From positions 1-43,899 of the forward strand of contig CACXCG010000034.1 in assembly GCA_902766125.1 (NCBI GenBank): 43,899 bases of DNA, read 5' to 3'. The stretch is from an uncultured Spirochaetaceae bacterium (GTDB lineage Bacteria > Spirochaetota > Spirochaetia > Treponematales > Treponemataceae). Made by a program: the position numbers and the translations under genes. The notes under the pieces were generated by a model. The model did not search any database. It was not told where the DNA came from and saw only the letters and a list, made by a program, of their open reading frames with translations. The stretch's first letter is position 1, and every line of letters begins with the position of its first letter. Shown in pieces: positions 16,398 to 25,462 of the stretch.

Positions 16398-18404
16398 TCA
16401 GCGTCTAGGACCTTTGCCGGAAGGGGGATTGCCGTTAAAACCTTCAGGGGGTTGTCCGCCAAATTTACCGTCAAAGCCTTCCGGTGGTTCAGGAGGATTG
16501 CCGTCCTGACCGTTCATAAACGCATTTCTTCCCATACCGCCCATTCCGCCGGGGAACGAATTTAATTCACCTAAGGTGTATACAGTTGTATCAGTCGTTG
16601 TCTGTATGCTGCCGGTTGAACGTGCATCGCTTACAGAAGGCATGATGGTGTACAGTCCGTTAAAGTTTGTTCCGCCGCTTACGCCTGATGCCGTGTAGAT
16701 GCTGTAGGTTTTGCCCTGCTGTAATGCCGGTGAACTGATGGTTACTATGCCGTACGAACGTAATTCAGAAGGAATAGTGTAGGCAAGTATATTGTTACCG
16801 TCTGCATCTTTTACAAGCATGGTGTTTCCCGCACTTCCTGCATATTCTGAAGTGATGACAAAGGTAGTCTGCGTGCAGCTTTTGTTTGCACTTGATGCGT
16901 ATGCGTGAGATGATCCGCTTACACCGACTGCAAGACCTCCGGTAAAGGAAAGTCCTCCGTCGCAGTCAAAGCCGTCTTCGCTTCCCATGGGAGCAAGTGC
17001 AACAATGGTTCCGCCGCTGATGTTTATGTCACCGTTAGAATCAATTGCATCTGCACTGGTTGCATACAGATACAGCTGACCGCCGCTGATGTTTACAAAA
17101 CCGTTTTCGTCAAGGCTTGCATTAAGTGCATCATCTGCAGAGTGAACGCTTATGTTTCCTCCGGTAATGATGACGCCCGTCTTACCTTCAATGCCTTCCG
17201 GTGAACAGGAAGAAGTTTCGGTTACTTCAATTCCGTCAACATCGTAATAGGTAACTGTCTGCGGGTTCATGTCAGAATCAATTATCACGTCTGTTGTGGT
17301 AACCGTAATGGTTCCGCCGGTAATCATAACAACCGGGTTTGGATCGTCGTCAGTTGTTTCGGTTTCTGCATCTTCATCAAGTTCCCACTTTGCGCTGATT
17401 GCTTTTCCGGTTGAGTTGATATTGACTGTTCCTCCGCTTATGTAGATAAATCCAGTCTTTGCTCCGTCGTCGCTTTCTGTTCCTTCTACAATAATGCCGC
17501 GGCTGTTGTCGTTGGGATGCTGTGCGTTTGTTGCAGTACCGTTTATGCTCACTGTTCCATCGCTTAAGACAAAGCCGTTTGCACTGCGGATTGCAGACCG
17601 TCCGCCGTTTTCTACATTTACGTTACCGCTGAAGATTCTGATGTAATCTTTGGAGTAAATGCCATGCTTGTAGCTTTCGGTTACGGTAAGACTTCCGCTT
17701 CCGCTGATTAACAGGGAACCTTTTGTGTAGAGCGTTGCCTTTGTGTCATCTCCTTGTGCCCAGTTTTGAGTCAGTTCTGCATCGTCAGAAACAGTTCCGG
17801 TAAAAGAGGCAGTGTAGTATTCAACACCTTCTGCTTTACTGTAGCCGGTACCGTAAGAACGGCCGTCGGTAAGCGAAGAACTTCCGGTTAACACTAAGAA
17901 AGTGCGGGAAGCTTTGCTTACGTTTATGGCAGGATAGTTTCCGCTGGTGATGTTTGCGTTGTCCAGTTCAATCTGAAGGTCGCTTCCTTTTTGGGGAACA
18001 ATTTCAACAGTGCCTTTTGCAAGGGTTCCGGTAAGCGTTACCTTTACCGCTGAATCAGTTTTAGAACTGTCAATGGTGTAGTATGTGCTTCCGTCGCTTT
18101 TTGTTTCTGTTTCAAGAGTAATGTTTGCATTGCTTGTGGTAAAGGCTCCTGTCGCAACGTTAAGGCTTACGCTTGTGCCAAAGGTAACCGTTGCAATGTC
18201 ATCTTCTTCCCTTACCAGAAGACTAGTGTCTACGCCTGTGATGGCAGCAGTCTGCTCGGTGCTTGTTTTTGATGATGTCATGCCCGGCATTCCAGGCTGA
18301 CCGTTGGGACCGCCCTGCATCTGTTGTAAGTTCTGGCTGCATGCGGGAAAAGCACACAGCATAAGGGCTAGTGCAAGTGATATAAATGAATTGGTGTGTT
18401 TCAT
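16398..18404 (-). CDS. Secreted carbohydrate-binding beta-helix lipoprotein (Cthe_2159-like)
   Basis: A 668-residue surface-type protein. The signal peptide ends in a lipobox at AFPAC (Cys 22). A Gly/Pro/Met linker is followed by a long array of short beta-strand repeats rich in Ser, Thr, Gly, Asp and Ile, with recurrent ISGG and INISGGT words, as in parallel beta-helices. This matches the 'carbohydrate-binding domain-containing' family (DUF4353, Cthe_2159 type), whose founding member binds polygalacturonic acid. The last ~50 residues are a flexible tail with two PPEGF repeats, many Gly and a basic end (GPRR). The ribosome site GGAGG is eight bases before the ATG. It is a single-gene unit divergent from the next gene. 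Polysaccharide binding is inferred, not shown. Confidence 0.72.
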   Translation of the reverse strand: MKHTNSFISLALALMLCAFPACSQNLQQMQGGPNGQPGMPGMTSSKTSTEQTAAITGVDTSLLVREEDDIATVTFGTSVSLNVATGAFTTSNANITLETETKSDGSTYYTIDSSKTDSAVKVTLTGTLAKGTVEIVPQKGSDLQIELDNANITSGNYPAINVSKASRTFLVLTGSSSLTDGRSYGTGYSKAEGVEYYTASFTGTVSDDAELTQNWAQGDDTKATLYTKGSLLISGSGSLTVTESYKHGIYSKDYIRIFSGNVNVENGGRSAIRSANGFVLSDGTVSINGTATNAQHPNDNSRGIIVEGTESDDGAKTGFIYISGGTVNINSTGKAISAKWELDEDAETETTDDDPNPVVMITGGTITVTTTDVIIDSDMNPQTVTYYDVDGIEVTETSSCSPEGIEGKTGVIITGGNISVHSADDALNASLDENGFVNISGGQLYLYATSADAIDSNGDINISGGTIVALAPMGSEDGFDCDGGLSFTGGLAVGVSGSSHAYASSANKSCTQTTFVITSEYAGSAGNTMLVKDADGNNILAYTIPSELRSYGIVTISSPALQQGKTYSIYTASGVSGGTNFNGLYTIMPSVSDARSTGSIQTTTDTTVYTLGELNSFPGGMGGMGRNAFMNGQDGNPPEPPEGFDGKFGGQPPEGFNGNPPSGKGPRR

Positions 18405-18458
18405 GGCTTACCTCCGCGTTTAATATACTCCAGCTTGATTTAGAATGGAATAACAGGC

Positions 18459-18487
18459 TTGTTATATAACGGTATTTTATTTATACT
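18459..18487 (+). promoter_or_regulatory. Promoter of the propeller-protein operon
   Basis: TTGTTA (18459-18464) and TATACT (18482-18487) are 17 bases apart. An AGAGG site at 18495-18499 precedes the ATG at 18506. A weaker TATATT (minus strand, near 18423-18428) may serve the divergent lipoprotein gene. Confidence 0.6.
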
Positions 18488-18505
18488 GATGTCCAGAGGT
18501 TAAAA

Positions 18506-21187
18506 ATGGAAGAAAATACCGTCGCAATAGATACTGAAAAAAAGAAAAAAGCAAAGACAAAGAAAAAACGTAACTGGTTTGTCCGCTTTCTCCTGTTCAT
18601 ATTAAAATTCCTGCTTGTCCTGCTGATTTTATTTGCGCTCTGGTGTGCCTACAGTGCAATCGAAAAAAAGAATTCACTTGCAATGCTTCCGCAGAATTAT
18701 TCGGTGTATGTTCATACTGATTCTGCCTGGAACGCACTTGAACCGCTTTTGGATTTACAGGCTGCAGACCTGCTGCTTTCCGATGAACCGCTTTCTCAGT
18801 TCCGTTCGCTGTTTATGGATTTGCGTGCATCTAATCTGCGTAAAAGTAAACTGGTTGCTTTTGCTGCTTCCCGAAAAGTTGATGCTGCACTGTATGAAGG
18901 AAACGCTGCAGAAAATTTTGTTGCCGTTGTTGATATGGGCGTTCTTTCTGCATTTACCCGTCCCGCAGAACTGATTCTTCCTCATTTTAAAATCGAACAC
19001 CTGTCGCATGTCCGCACCGACATTTCTTCGTACTTTACCTATGACAATAACGGAACGCTGTATTACATAAAGCCGTGGCACAATATGGTTATCGTCAGTC
19101 CTAACGCTGACCTGTTTGACACTGCGCTGTGTGCTAACAACGATACTGCCTACACTCGTGCAGAACGCGAACTGTTAACGCAAAAAAGCAAGGAACCGAT
19201 CCGTGTTGTAGTTGATGCATATTCACTTGCACAGTCTGTTGTCGGTGAAGATCCGCTTTTGTCTCAGTTTGCAAATCTGATTGATAAAGATACGCTCAGT
19301 GTTGTGTCGTTTGGAATTTCAGACAGTGAAGTCTCTCTGCTTGCAAATGTTCCGTTCTCTGTGCCTGCAGAAAATTCTCTTTCTCTTATGATGGGACATG
19401 ATTCAACTATGCCTGCACTTTTAAGTCGCCTGAGTGATGTAGTTCAGTACTACACGCTTTTGAATGCCGGTTCACTTGAAGATTTAAAGAACGCACTGTT
19501 CCCGTACATTCCTGCAGAAAAAAATATAGACAGTCTGTGGTCTACTGCTGAATCTTTGTGCAAGACATTCTTCTCTGTTTCGCTTGAAGACCTGGTGTTC
19601 TCATGGACCGGTTCTGAATTTGCTGCAATGGGTGTAGAAGGACAGAATGATCCGGTGTTTGTACTTCAGGTAAAAGATGAAGTTCAGCGACAGTATGTGT
19701 TCAACAAATTAATTTCTTCACTTATCATTACCAATGACAACAGCCTTATCATTGACGGTGTGCGTATTCCGCGCTTACAGCTGCCTTCTTTCCTGCAGGG
19801 AATCCTTGGTGCATTTAATATAAACATTCCTCTGCCGTATTATGTTGAACTTGACGGCTATCTGTATCTGTCTGAATCTGCAGAAGCACTTTCGTCAATT
19901 TACACAACCGTAACCGATGGCCGCCGTATTGCAAAGAATGAAAACTGGCAGGCAGTTTCATCACAGCAGTCTGCACTCAGTACCGTCAGTCTGTTCTACG
20001 ATCTGGAACGCAGCATTCCGTTCTTCCTGCGCAGTAACGAAACGTTCTCTAAGATTTTGCAGCTGTATTCGATTGGCCGCTGTGACATGCGTGTTTCAGA
20101 CGGTGTGCTTACCATGCAGTTACAGGCAGCTGCACGCCGTTCAGGAGACTTGCGTGAAATCCCCGGATTCCCTGTTGAACTTGACGGTAAGTGCGGTCAG
20201 GTGCTGCTTGCAGAAGATACAAAGAAACCTGGCGCGGTCTTCTGGGTTGAAGACGGTAAAGAAGTTAATTCTCTTGAAGTGTCATCAATGAAACAGTACA
20301 CCGCTTTGCTTTCAGACAACTGTTCTATCTGCGTAAGTCCTTCAGAAAAGAAAAACGACGGAGTAGTGTGGGCAGTAACGGAACAGGGTGCAGTGTATCT
20401 TTTAACCCGCGAACTGGAATGTCTTTCTCCGTTCCCTGTTATTACCGGATATCGTCCGACTTCAGCTGCTTCTGCATACGGAACAGGAATTGTATTTGCT
20501 TCTGATGATGATGCACTGGTGTATGTTGACCGGACGGGAAACATTAAAACAGTACCGCTTGATCTTACCGGTTCAGTAAAGAGTGAGCCTGCTGTCTCTG
20601 GTACAACAGTTGCCGTGTATGACAAAAGCTTTACCGGAAAAATATTTGTCGTAGAAAACGGTGTGTGTGTAAATCAGGATAATCCCTATGCGGTTGCAGG
20701 TATTGCATTCGGAAGTCCGGCAGTGCTTAAGACAAAAGATGCTCAGTATGTTGCCTTTATTACTCAGTCAGGAAATCTTTCGGTGTGGCGTAACGGAGAG
20801 CCTGATGCATCATTCCCCAAAAAGTTAGAGGGTGTGTTCTATGTGAATGTGGTTGCATCTTCTTCTGCATTCTATGCAATTTCTGCTGATGCACGACTGT
20901 ATAGAATTTCTTTAGACGGTTCTGTGCTTTCGGTTGACATTCCGCAGAGTACTGCACGTGAAGGATTTATTACGGTTACCGCTCCCAACAAAAACGGAAT
21001 TGAAAATGTCTACGTGTGTGCCGACGGAAATACCATTTACGGATTTACCGGTTCGCTTGAACTTTTGTCCGGATTCCCGCTGGTGGGCTGGGGTAAACCT
21101 GCCTTTGCTGATGTAAACGGTGACAATAACGCAGACTGTTTTGTACTGACTATAAACGGAAATCTTAACGCATGGAATTTGAGGTAA
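18506..21187 (+). CDS. Membrane-anchored protein with C-terminal propeller-like region
   Basis: An 893-residue protein of unknown function. Residues 1-23 are acidic, then very basic (KKKKAKTKKKR); residues ~25-47 form one membrane helix (FVRFLLFILKFLLVLLILFALW); the remainder should be outside the cytoplasm. Residues ~60-560 look like a DUF3352-type or lipoprotein-like domain that lacks known catalytic motifs. From about 560 to the end, repeated beta-blades appear (GVVWAVTEQGAVYLLTRE, GTGIVFASDDDALVYVDRTG, GVYFC-like segments), and the last ~30 residues (FADVNGDNNADCFVL) resemble an FG-GAP/dockerin-like calcium loop, typical of beta-propellers. The next gene starts four bases after its stop. 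A surface sensor or assembly role is possible but unproven. Confidence 0.7.
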   Translation: MEENTVAIDTEKKKKAKTKKKRNWFVRFLLFILKFLLVLLILFALWCAYSAIEKKNSLAMLPQNYSVYVHTDSAWNALEPLLDLQAADLLLSDEPLSQFRSLFMDLRASNLRKSKLVAFAASRKVDAALYEGNAAENFVAVVDMGVLSAFTRPAELILPHFKIEHLSHVRTDISSYFTYDNNGTLYYIKPWHNMVIVSPNADLFDTALCANNDTAYTRAERELLTQKSKEPIRVVVDAYSLAQSVVGEDPLLSQFANLIDKDTLSVVSFGISDSEVSLLANVPFSVPAENSLSLMMGHDSTMPALLSRLSDVVQYYTLLNAGSLEDLKNALFPYIPAEKNIDSLWSTAESLCKTFFSVSLEDLVFSWTGSEFAAMGVEGQNDPVFVLQVKDEVQRQYVFNKLISSLIITNDNSLIIDGVRIPRLQLPSFLQGILGAFNINIPLPYYVELDGYLYLSESAEALSSIYTTVTDGRRIAKNENWQAVSSQQSALSTVSLFYDLERSIPFFLRSNETFSKILQLYSIGRCDMRVSDGVLTMQLQAAARRSGDLREIPGFPVELDGKCGQVLLAEDTKKPGAVFWVEDGKEVNSLEVSSMKQYTALLSDNCSICVSPSEKKNDGVVWAVTEQGAVYLLTRELECLSPFPVITGYRPTSAASAYGTGIVFASDDDALVYVDRTGNIKTVPLDLTGSVKSEPAVSGTTVAVYDKSFTGKIFVVENGVCVNQDNPYAVAGIAFGSPAVLKTKDAQYVAFITQSGNLSVWRNGEPDASFPKKLEGVFYVNVVASSSAFYAISADARLYRISLDGSVLSVDIPQSTAREGFITVTAPNKNGIENVYVCADGNTIYGFTGSLELLSGFPLVGWGKPAFADVNGDNNADCFVLTINGNLNAWNLR

Positions 21188-21191
21188 CGCT

Positions 21192-22304
21192 ATGAAAAAA
21201 TGTTCTGTTCGTGTTGCAGGTGCACTGTTTTTACTTGGTGTACTTTCTGGTGCGCTTTCAGGCTGTTCTTCTTTGCAGCAGGATGTTGTCATTTCTTCTG
21301 AAGAATTGATTCACCAGGAAGATGTGCTTGCAATTGAAACGACGCTTGCAAAAATTGATGCCGATGCCATTATGGGTGTCAATGCAGACAATCGTGCGCG
21401 TCTGTGTAATGCACTGCTTTCTCAGATTGATATGGCACTGAACGATGCAGGTATGCAGAAAGCGCTGCGTTCCCGTCTGTATGCACTGCAGGGTCGTGTG
21501 TTTTTGCTGTTGGGAAGAAAGACAGATGCCCGTACCTGTTATAACGAATCACTTAAAGCGTCCAAGGGTGATGCTCAGGCAACGGTGCTCGGAAGCCGCT
21601 TAGGACTGGTTTCCCATATTGAAGATAAAAATGTGCTTGCTGCAAGTAATCAGAAACCGCTGCTTATTCTGGAAAGCGGACTTCAGCTGTTCAGTTCGGG
21701 TGCTTATCTTGATTCACTTGCAAAACTTGATGAAGCCTTTTTGTCGCTTGATCCGTTTTATAAAGTTGCCTATAAATCAGTGCGTGACACCGCCTGGAGT
21801 CTTAGGACCGTTTCTTCTTCCGGCTCATCTGTACAGAATCTGCTGCTTGCAAAATCAGTAACAGTTTCAAACATTGCTGCAATCACTCAGGGAAATACGC
21901 TGTTGCTGAATGCGTATACAGGCGGTAAGACACTTTCACAGACAGAACTGGTGCAGGTATTAGTTAAAGCCGGTGTACTGTCTCCTGTGTCTGCTGCTGT
22001 TACCGAAGACATGATTCCTGTTGCATCGGATACGGCAACCCGCATTGTGTGTGCACGCTTTTTGTGGAACCTGTATGTTTCAAAACGCAACAACCGTAAA
22101 CTGACAACGCGCTATTCTCAGCTGTACCGTTCTTCTTCAGAACCTTCTCCCATTCCCGATGTTCCGGTTGATTCACCTGACTTTGATGCGGTACTTGGCT
22201 GTGTTGAAAACGAAATAATGGAACTGGTTGACGGAGTTCACTTTGCTCCCAATCAGTCTGTTTCCGGCGTTGACTTTAACACGTGGGTATCCCGCATAAA
22301 GTAA
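21192..22304 (+). CDS. Lipoprotein with a TPR-like N-terminal half
   Basis: A 370-residue exported protein. The signal peptide (MKKCSVRVAGALFLLGVLSG) ends in the lipobox LSGC at Cys 25. Residues ~45-200 are helical with TPR-like units (ALQGRVFLLLGRKTDARTCYNESLK). The C-terminal part is Ser/Thr-rich with no known motif. The ribosome site GAGG lies over the stop codon of the preceding gene and the gap is four bases, so it is cotranscribed and probably works with the membrane-anchored propeller protein. The role is unknown. Confidence 0.78.
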   Translation: MKKCSVRVAGALFLLGVLSGALSGCSSLQQDVVISSEELIHQEDVLAIETTLAKIDADAIMGVNADNRARLCNALLSQIDMALNDAGMQKALRSRLYALQGRVFLLLGRKTDARTCYNESLKASKGDAQATVLGSRLGLVSHIEDKNVLAASNQKPLLILESGLQLFSSGAYLDSLAKLDEAFLSLDPFYKVAYKSVRDTAWSLRTVSSSGSSVQNLLLAKSVTVSNIAAITQGNTLLLNAYTGGKTLSQTELVQVLVKAGVLSPVSAAVTEDMIPVASDTATRIVCARFLWNLYVSKRNNRKLTTRYSQLYRSSSEPSPIPDVPVDSPDFDAVLGCVENEIMELVDGVHFAPNQSVSGVDFNTWVSRIK

Positions 22305-22308
22305 CTGT

Positions 22309-23646
22309 ATGTTTAATCCGTTTCCCGTAGAGCCTGCGCATGAAGTCTGTCGTACTCTGCTTTCTCAGGTACAGAATGGAGAAGTGCGCATTGAACTTAC
22401 GGGAAAACCCAGTGGGCGTTCTGAACAGGGCGTGATGCTGGGAGTCCTTGTGTGCAAAGATAAAAACGGTAATACGGTTGTTCTTAAAACAAATTCCGGC
22501 ATTTCAAAAAAACTGGTTTTATCGCACGGTGTAAATGATGATTCGATTTATGTTCCGCCGGTAGTAGAGCCTTCTTTAATTGAAGAAGCACTTTCTAAAA
22601 ACGATGCAAAAATCCATGAGCTTACAAATCAGATAGAATCCGAAAAGAAAAATCAAAATACACAAACGGCCTTACGCTTGCAAAAAGAACGGGAAGCACT
22701 TACCACAGAATCGCTTTTAAAAGTGTTTGACCTGTATTCGTTTTGCTGTGCTGACGGAATTAAAAAACCGCTTATGTCAATCTGCAAAAAACTTCCTCCC
22801 ACGGGAACCGGTGAATGCTGTGCTCCCAAACTTTTGCACTATGCGTTTACGCATAACCTGCATCCGGTCAGCATGTGCGAAGTCTTTTGCGGAACAAATG
22901 ACAGTCACGGAAGAGTGCATGGTGCAGTGTATGACCCGTGCGACGAACGGTGTGCGCTTTTACTTCCTGCAATGCTGGGAATAGAAATTCTGTACCGCGA
23001 TAAAGACATCATTGTAGTTAATAAAGCAGGGGGACTGTTAAGTGTTCCCGGCCGCGGTCCTGACAAACAGGACTGTGTGGTAACAAGGGTAAAGCGACTT
23101 TTTCCTGACTGCATTGAACAGCCTGCAGTTCACCGGCTTGATATGGAAACAAGCGGACTGATGGTTCTTGCGTTTACAAAAGATGCCCATCGTGAGCTTA
23201 ACCGTCAGTTTGAAAACGGTGAAGTAGAAAAAACGTATGAAGCATTGTTAGACGGTGTGCTTGCCAAAAAAGGAATTGCACCAGAGGGAACGATGGAACT
23301 GTACTTTCGTCTTGATGTCGATAACCGCCCGCATCAGATTTGGGATGAACAGTACGGAAAAAAGGCAGTAACTGAATGGCATGTGCGCGGTGTTGAACGC
23401 TTTGCTTCTAAAGACGGAACTGCACGTCATGTAACCCGCATTCAGTTTGTTCCGCATACAGGACGAACTCATCAGCTTAGGCTTGCGAGTGCTGACAGTC
23501 ACGGCTTTGGCATTCCTATTATTGGAGACAGTCTGTATGGAACCGTACACGAAGGTGAGCGTTTGTACCTGCATGCAACAACCCTGTCGTTTACGCATCC
23601 TGTTACCCAGGAACGCATGCATTTTTTCAGTGCCTGTCCGTTTTAG
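22309..23646 (+). CDS. RluA-family pseudouridine synthase with N-terminal extension
   Basis: A 445-residue enzyme that isomerises uridine to pseudouridine in rRNA or tRNA. The RluA/RsuA catalytic core covers the C-terminal ~220 residues: HRLDMETSGL carries the catalytic Asp 278, followed by KTYEALLDG and the C-terminal block RTHQLRLA and PIIGDSLYG. The N-terminal ~200 residues are an extension with a charged coiled segment (~85-125) and several Cys; such an extension is known in a subset of RluA homologues. The gene starts four bases after the lipoprotein stop without a clear ribosome site, so translation is probably coupled. Its RNA target cannot be told from sequence. Confidence 0.9.
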   Translation: MFNPFPVEPAHEVCRTLLSQVQNGEVRIELTGKPSGRSEQGVMLGVLVCKDKNGNTVVLKTNSGISKKLVLSHGVNDDSIYVPPVVEPSLIEEALSKNDAKIHELTNQIESEKKNQNTQTALRLQKEREALTTESLLKVFDLYSFCCADGIKKPLMSICKKLPPTGTGECCAPKLLHYAFTHNLHPVSMCEVFCGTNDSHGRVHGAVYDPCDERCALLLPAMLGIEILYRDKDIIVVNKAGGLLSVPGRGPDKQDCVVTRVKRLFPDCIEQPAVHRLDMETSGLMVLAFTKDAHRELNRQFENGEVEKTYEALLDGVLAKKGIAPEGTMELYFRLDVDNRPHQIWDEQYGKKAVTEWHVRGVERFASKDGTARHVTRIQFVPHTGRTHQLRLASADSHGFGIPIIGDSLYGTVHEGERLYLHATTLSFTHPVTQERMHFFSACPF

Positions 23647-23662
23647 CATAACAAATTTTTAT

Positions 23663-23692
23663 TTGCCGTTTGTACCTGTTGTTTAGTATATT
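23663..23692 (+). promoter_or_regulatory. Promoter of the small alarmone synthetase, leaderless type
   Basis: TTGCCG (23663-23668) and TATATT (23687-23692) are 18 bases apart; an overlapping TAGTAT lies at 23684-23689. The expected start of transcription falls on or beside the ATG at 23699, and there is no Shine-Dalgarno site. The TAGTATATT word followed by an AC-containing spacer and the ATG is nearly the same as in front of alaS. Confidence 0.5.
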
Positions 23693-23698
23693 TACAGT

Positions 23699-24412
23699 AT
23701 GGATACAAATCTGATTCTTAAAAAAGCTGCCAGTGACAACAATATGCAGTTAAGCGATCCGCAGTCTATTATGGCAACTGCACTCCAGTTTCAGCAGCTG
23801 TTCATGCTGTACGAAAGCGGAATAAAACAGATAACGACAAAGCTTGAAATCCTTGATGACGAATTTGCAAGTAAACATCAGCGTAATCCAATAGAAAACA
23901 TAACCAGCCGCATAAAAGAGCCGGTAAGCATTGCAGAAAAACTGCAGCGAAAGGGCCTTGCCGTTACCATAGACAATATGGTTAACCGTCTGTATGACAT
24001 TGCGGGAATCCGTGTTACCTGTCCGTTTATAAGCGATGTGTATCATGTAATGCAGATGCTTTTGCAGCAGGATGACATTGAACTGATAGAAATGAAGGAT
24101 TACATAAAGTCGCCCAAAGAATCCGGGTACCGCAGCCTGCACGCTGTTGTAAAGGTAGGCGTTTACTTTAGCGATCAGAAGCGGGATATTCCGGTAGAGA
24201 TTCAAATCCGCACTATAGCCATGGACTTCTGGGCAAGCCTTGAACATCAGTTGCATTACAAAAAAGACTTTAAAATGCCCGAAAACGTGGACGAAGAACT
24301 GCGCTCTATTGCCGAAACCATCACCCAGACCGACCGCCGTATGCAGGAACTGGCCAAATACATCCCCGGTTTTGTAGACTATTCAGAAATGACGGAAGCT
24401 GGAATGCAATAG
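23699..24412 (+). CDS. Small alarmone synthetase, RelQ-like
   Basis: A 237-residue single-domain RelA/SpoT-type (p)ppGpp synthetase. The synthetase fold covers residues ~50-200: RLYDIAGIRVTCPF, the G-loop segment DYIKSPKESGYRSLHAVVKV and the family signature EIQIRTIAMDFWASLEH. It lacks the hydrolase, TGS and ACT domains, as in RelQ/YjbM of Firmicutes. It transfers pyrophosphate from ATP to GDP or GTP, so it can raise alarmone without the ribosome. It has its own promoter with an apparently leaderless start, between the pseudouridine synthase and the fab operon. A second alarmone enzyme is encoded at 32872-34782. Confidence 0.93.
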   Translation: MDTNLILKKAASDNNMQLSDPQSIMATALQFQQLFMLYESGIKQITTKLEILDDEFASKHQRNPIENITSRIKEPVSIAEKLQRKGLAVTIDNMVNRLYDIAGIRVTCPFISDVYHVMQMLLQQDDIELIEMKDYIKSPKESGYRSLHAVVKVGVYFSDQKRDIPVEIQIRTIAMDFWASLEHQLHYKKDFKMPENVDEELRSIAETITQTDRRMQELAKYIPGFVDYSEMTEAGMQ

Positions 24413-24444
24413 GCATCTTGATGCCGGACAAAAAGTTGTACTTG

Positions 24445-24483
24445 TTGACACAATCTTGACATTTTGTCATAATTTGTCATAAA
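24445..24483 (+). promoter_or_regulatory. Tandem overlapping promoters of the fab operon with symmetric boxes
   Basis: P1 is TTGACA (24445-24450), 17 bases, CATAAT (24468-24473). P2 is TTGACA (24456-24461), 16 bases, CATAAA (24478-24483). Boxes TGACA at 24446 and 24457 face boxes TGTCA at 24465 and 24475, giving near-dyad symmetry about 24463. An AGAGG site follows before fabD. Confidence 0.7.
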
Positions 24484-24494
24484 GAGGTATCGAT

Positions 24495-25451
24495 ATGGCA
24501 AATAAGTATGCATTTTTATTCCCTGGACAGGGTGCACAAGCTCCGGGTATGGTAAAGGATGTTGCAGAATCATCTTCTGCTGCACGTAAGGTTATAGACG
24601 ACTTTTCTTCAGTAATCAATGTTGATATGGCTAAGCTTTTATGGGACACCGACGCCGACACGCTCAGCCGCAGCGACAACAGTCAGATAGCCATTACCGT
24701 TGCTTCTCTTGCAATCATGGCAGAACTTAAACAGAAGGGAATTGAACCTTCGGCAGTTATGGGATTCAGTCTGGGAGAATTCCCTGCACTGTATGCTGCT
24801 GGAGTGCTTTCTTTTGAAGATGTTGCAAAAGTGGTACGCCAGCGCGGACTGATTATGCAGGCAGTTTGTGAAGAAATTGCCGCTGCTAACGAAGGTCATG
24901 CTCCCGGAATGAGTGCTATTATCGGACTTCCCCCCGAAAAAGTAAAAGAAATTGCTTCCGGCATTACTGATGCCTATGCTGCAAATATGAACTCGGTAAA
25001 ACAGACCGTTATAAGCGGAACCTTTGATGCACTGACTGCTGCAGAAAAAGCTGCAACTGAAGCAGGTGCACGCCGCGCAATCAGACTTAAGGTTGCAGGT
25101 CCCTTCCATTCACCGCTTATGCAGAAAGCCGCAGACAACTTTGAAAAAGTGCTTGCAGATGTTACCTTCAATGATCCGAAAATCCACTTGTTCAGCAATG
25201 TAACGGGAAAAGAAGTTACTAAAGGCGAAGATGCAAAGAAAGCTGCTGTTTTGCATTTAACACATCCTGTTCTGTGGACAGACGAAGAAGCTGTGCTTGC
25301 TTCAATTATTAAGGCTGATGGAGCTGATGCTTGGACAGTTCTGGAACCGGGCCCCGGAAAAGTTCTTACCGGATTGTGGGGACAGACAGAATTTGGTGCA
25401 ACGCTTGCATCTAAGCCGGTTAACACTGCCGAAGACATTGCACAGCTGTAA
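24495..25451 (+). CDS. fabD: Malonyl-CoA-ACP transacylase FabD
   Basis: A 318-residue acyltransferase that moves malonyl from CoA to acyl carrier protein, the entry to type II fatty-acid synthesis in the cytoplasm. It begins with FLFPGQGAQ, carries the nucleophile in GFSLGE (Ser 92), has Arg in VVRQRG, and His 205 in GPFHSPLM, the second catalytic residue. The length is usual. It is first of fabD-fabG-fabF-fabZ, transcribed from a strong double promoter. The gap to fabG is 11 bases and contains AAGGAGA. Confidence 0.97.
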   Translation: MANKYAFLFPGQGAQAPGMVKDVAESSSAARKVIDDFSSVINVDMAKLLWDTDADTLSRSDNSQIAITVASLAIMAELKQKGIEPSAVMGFSLGEFPALYAAGVLSFEDVAKVVRQRGLIMQAVCEEIAAANEGHAPGMSAIIGLPPEKVKEIASGITDAYAANMNSVKQTVISGTFDALTAAEKAATEAGARRAIRLKVAGPFHSPLMQKAADNFEKVLADVTFNDPKIHLFSNVTGKEVTKGEDAKKAAVLHLTHPVLWTDEEAVLASIIKADGADAWTVLEPGPGKVLTGLWGQTEFGATLASKPVNTAEDIAQL

Positions 25452-25462
25452 GGAGAACGACA

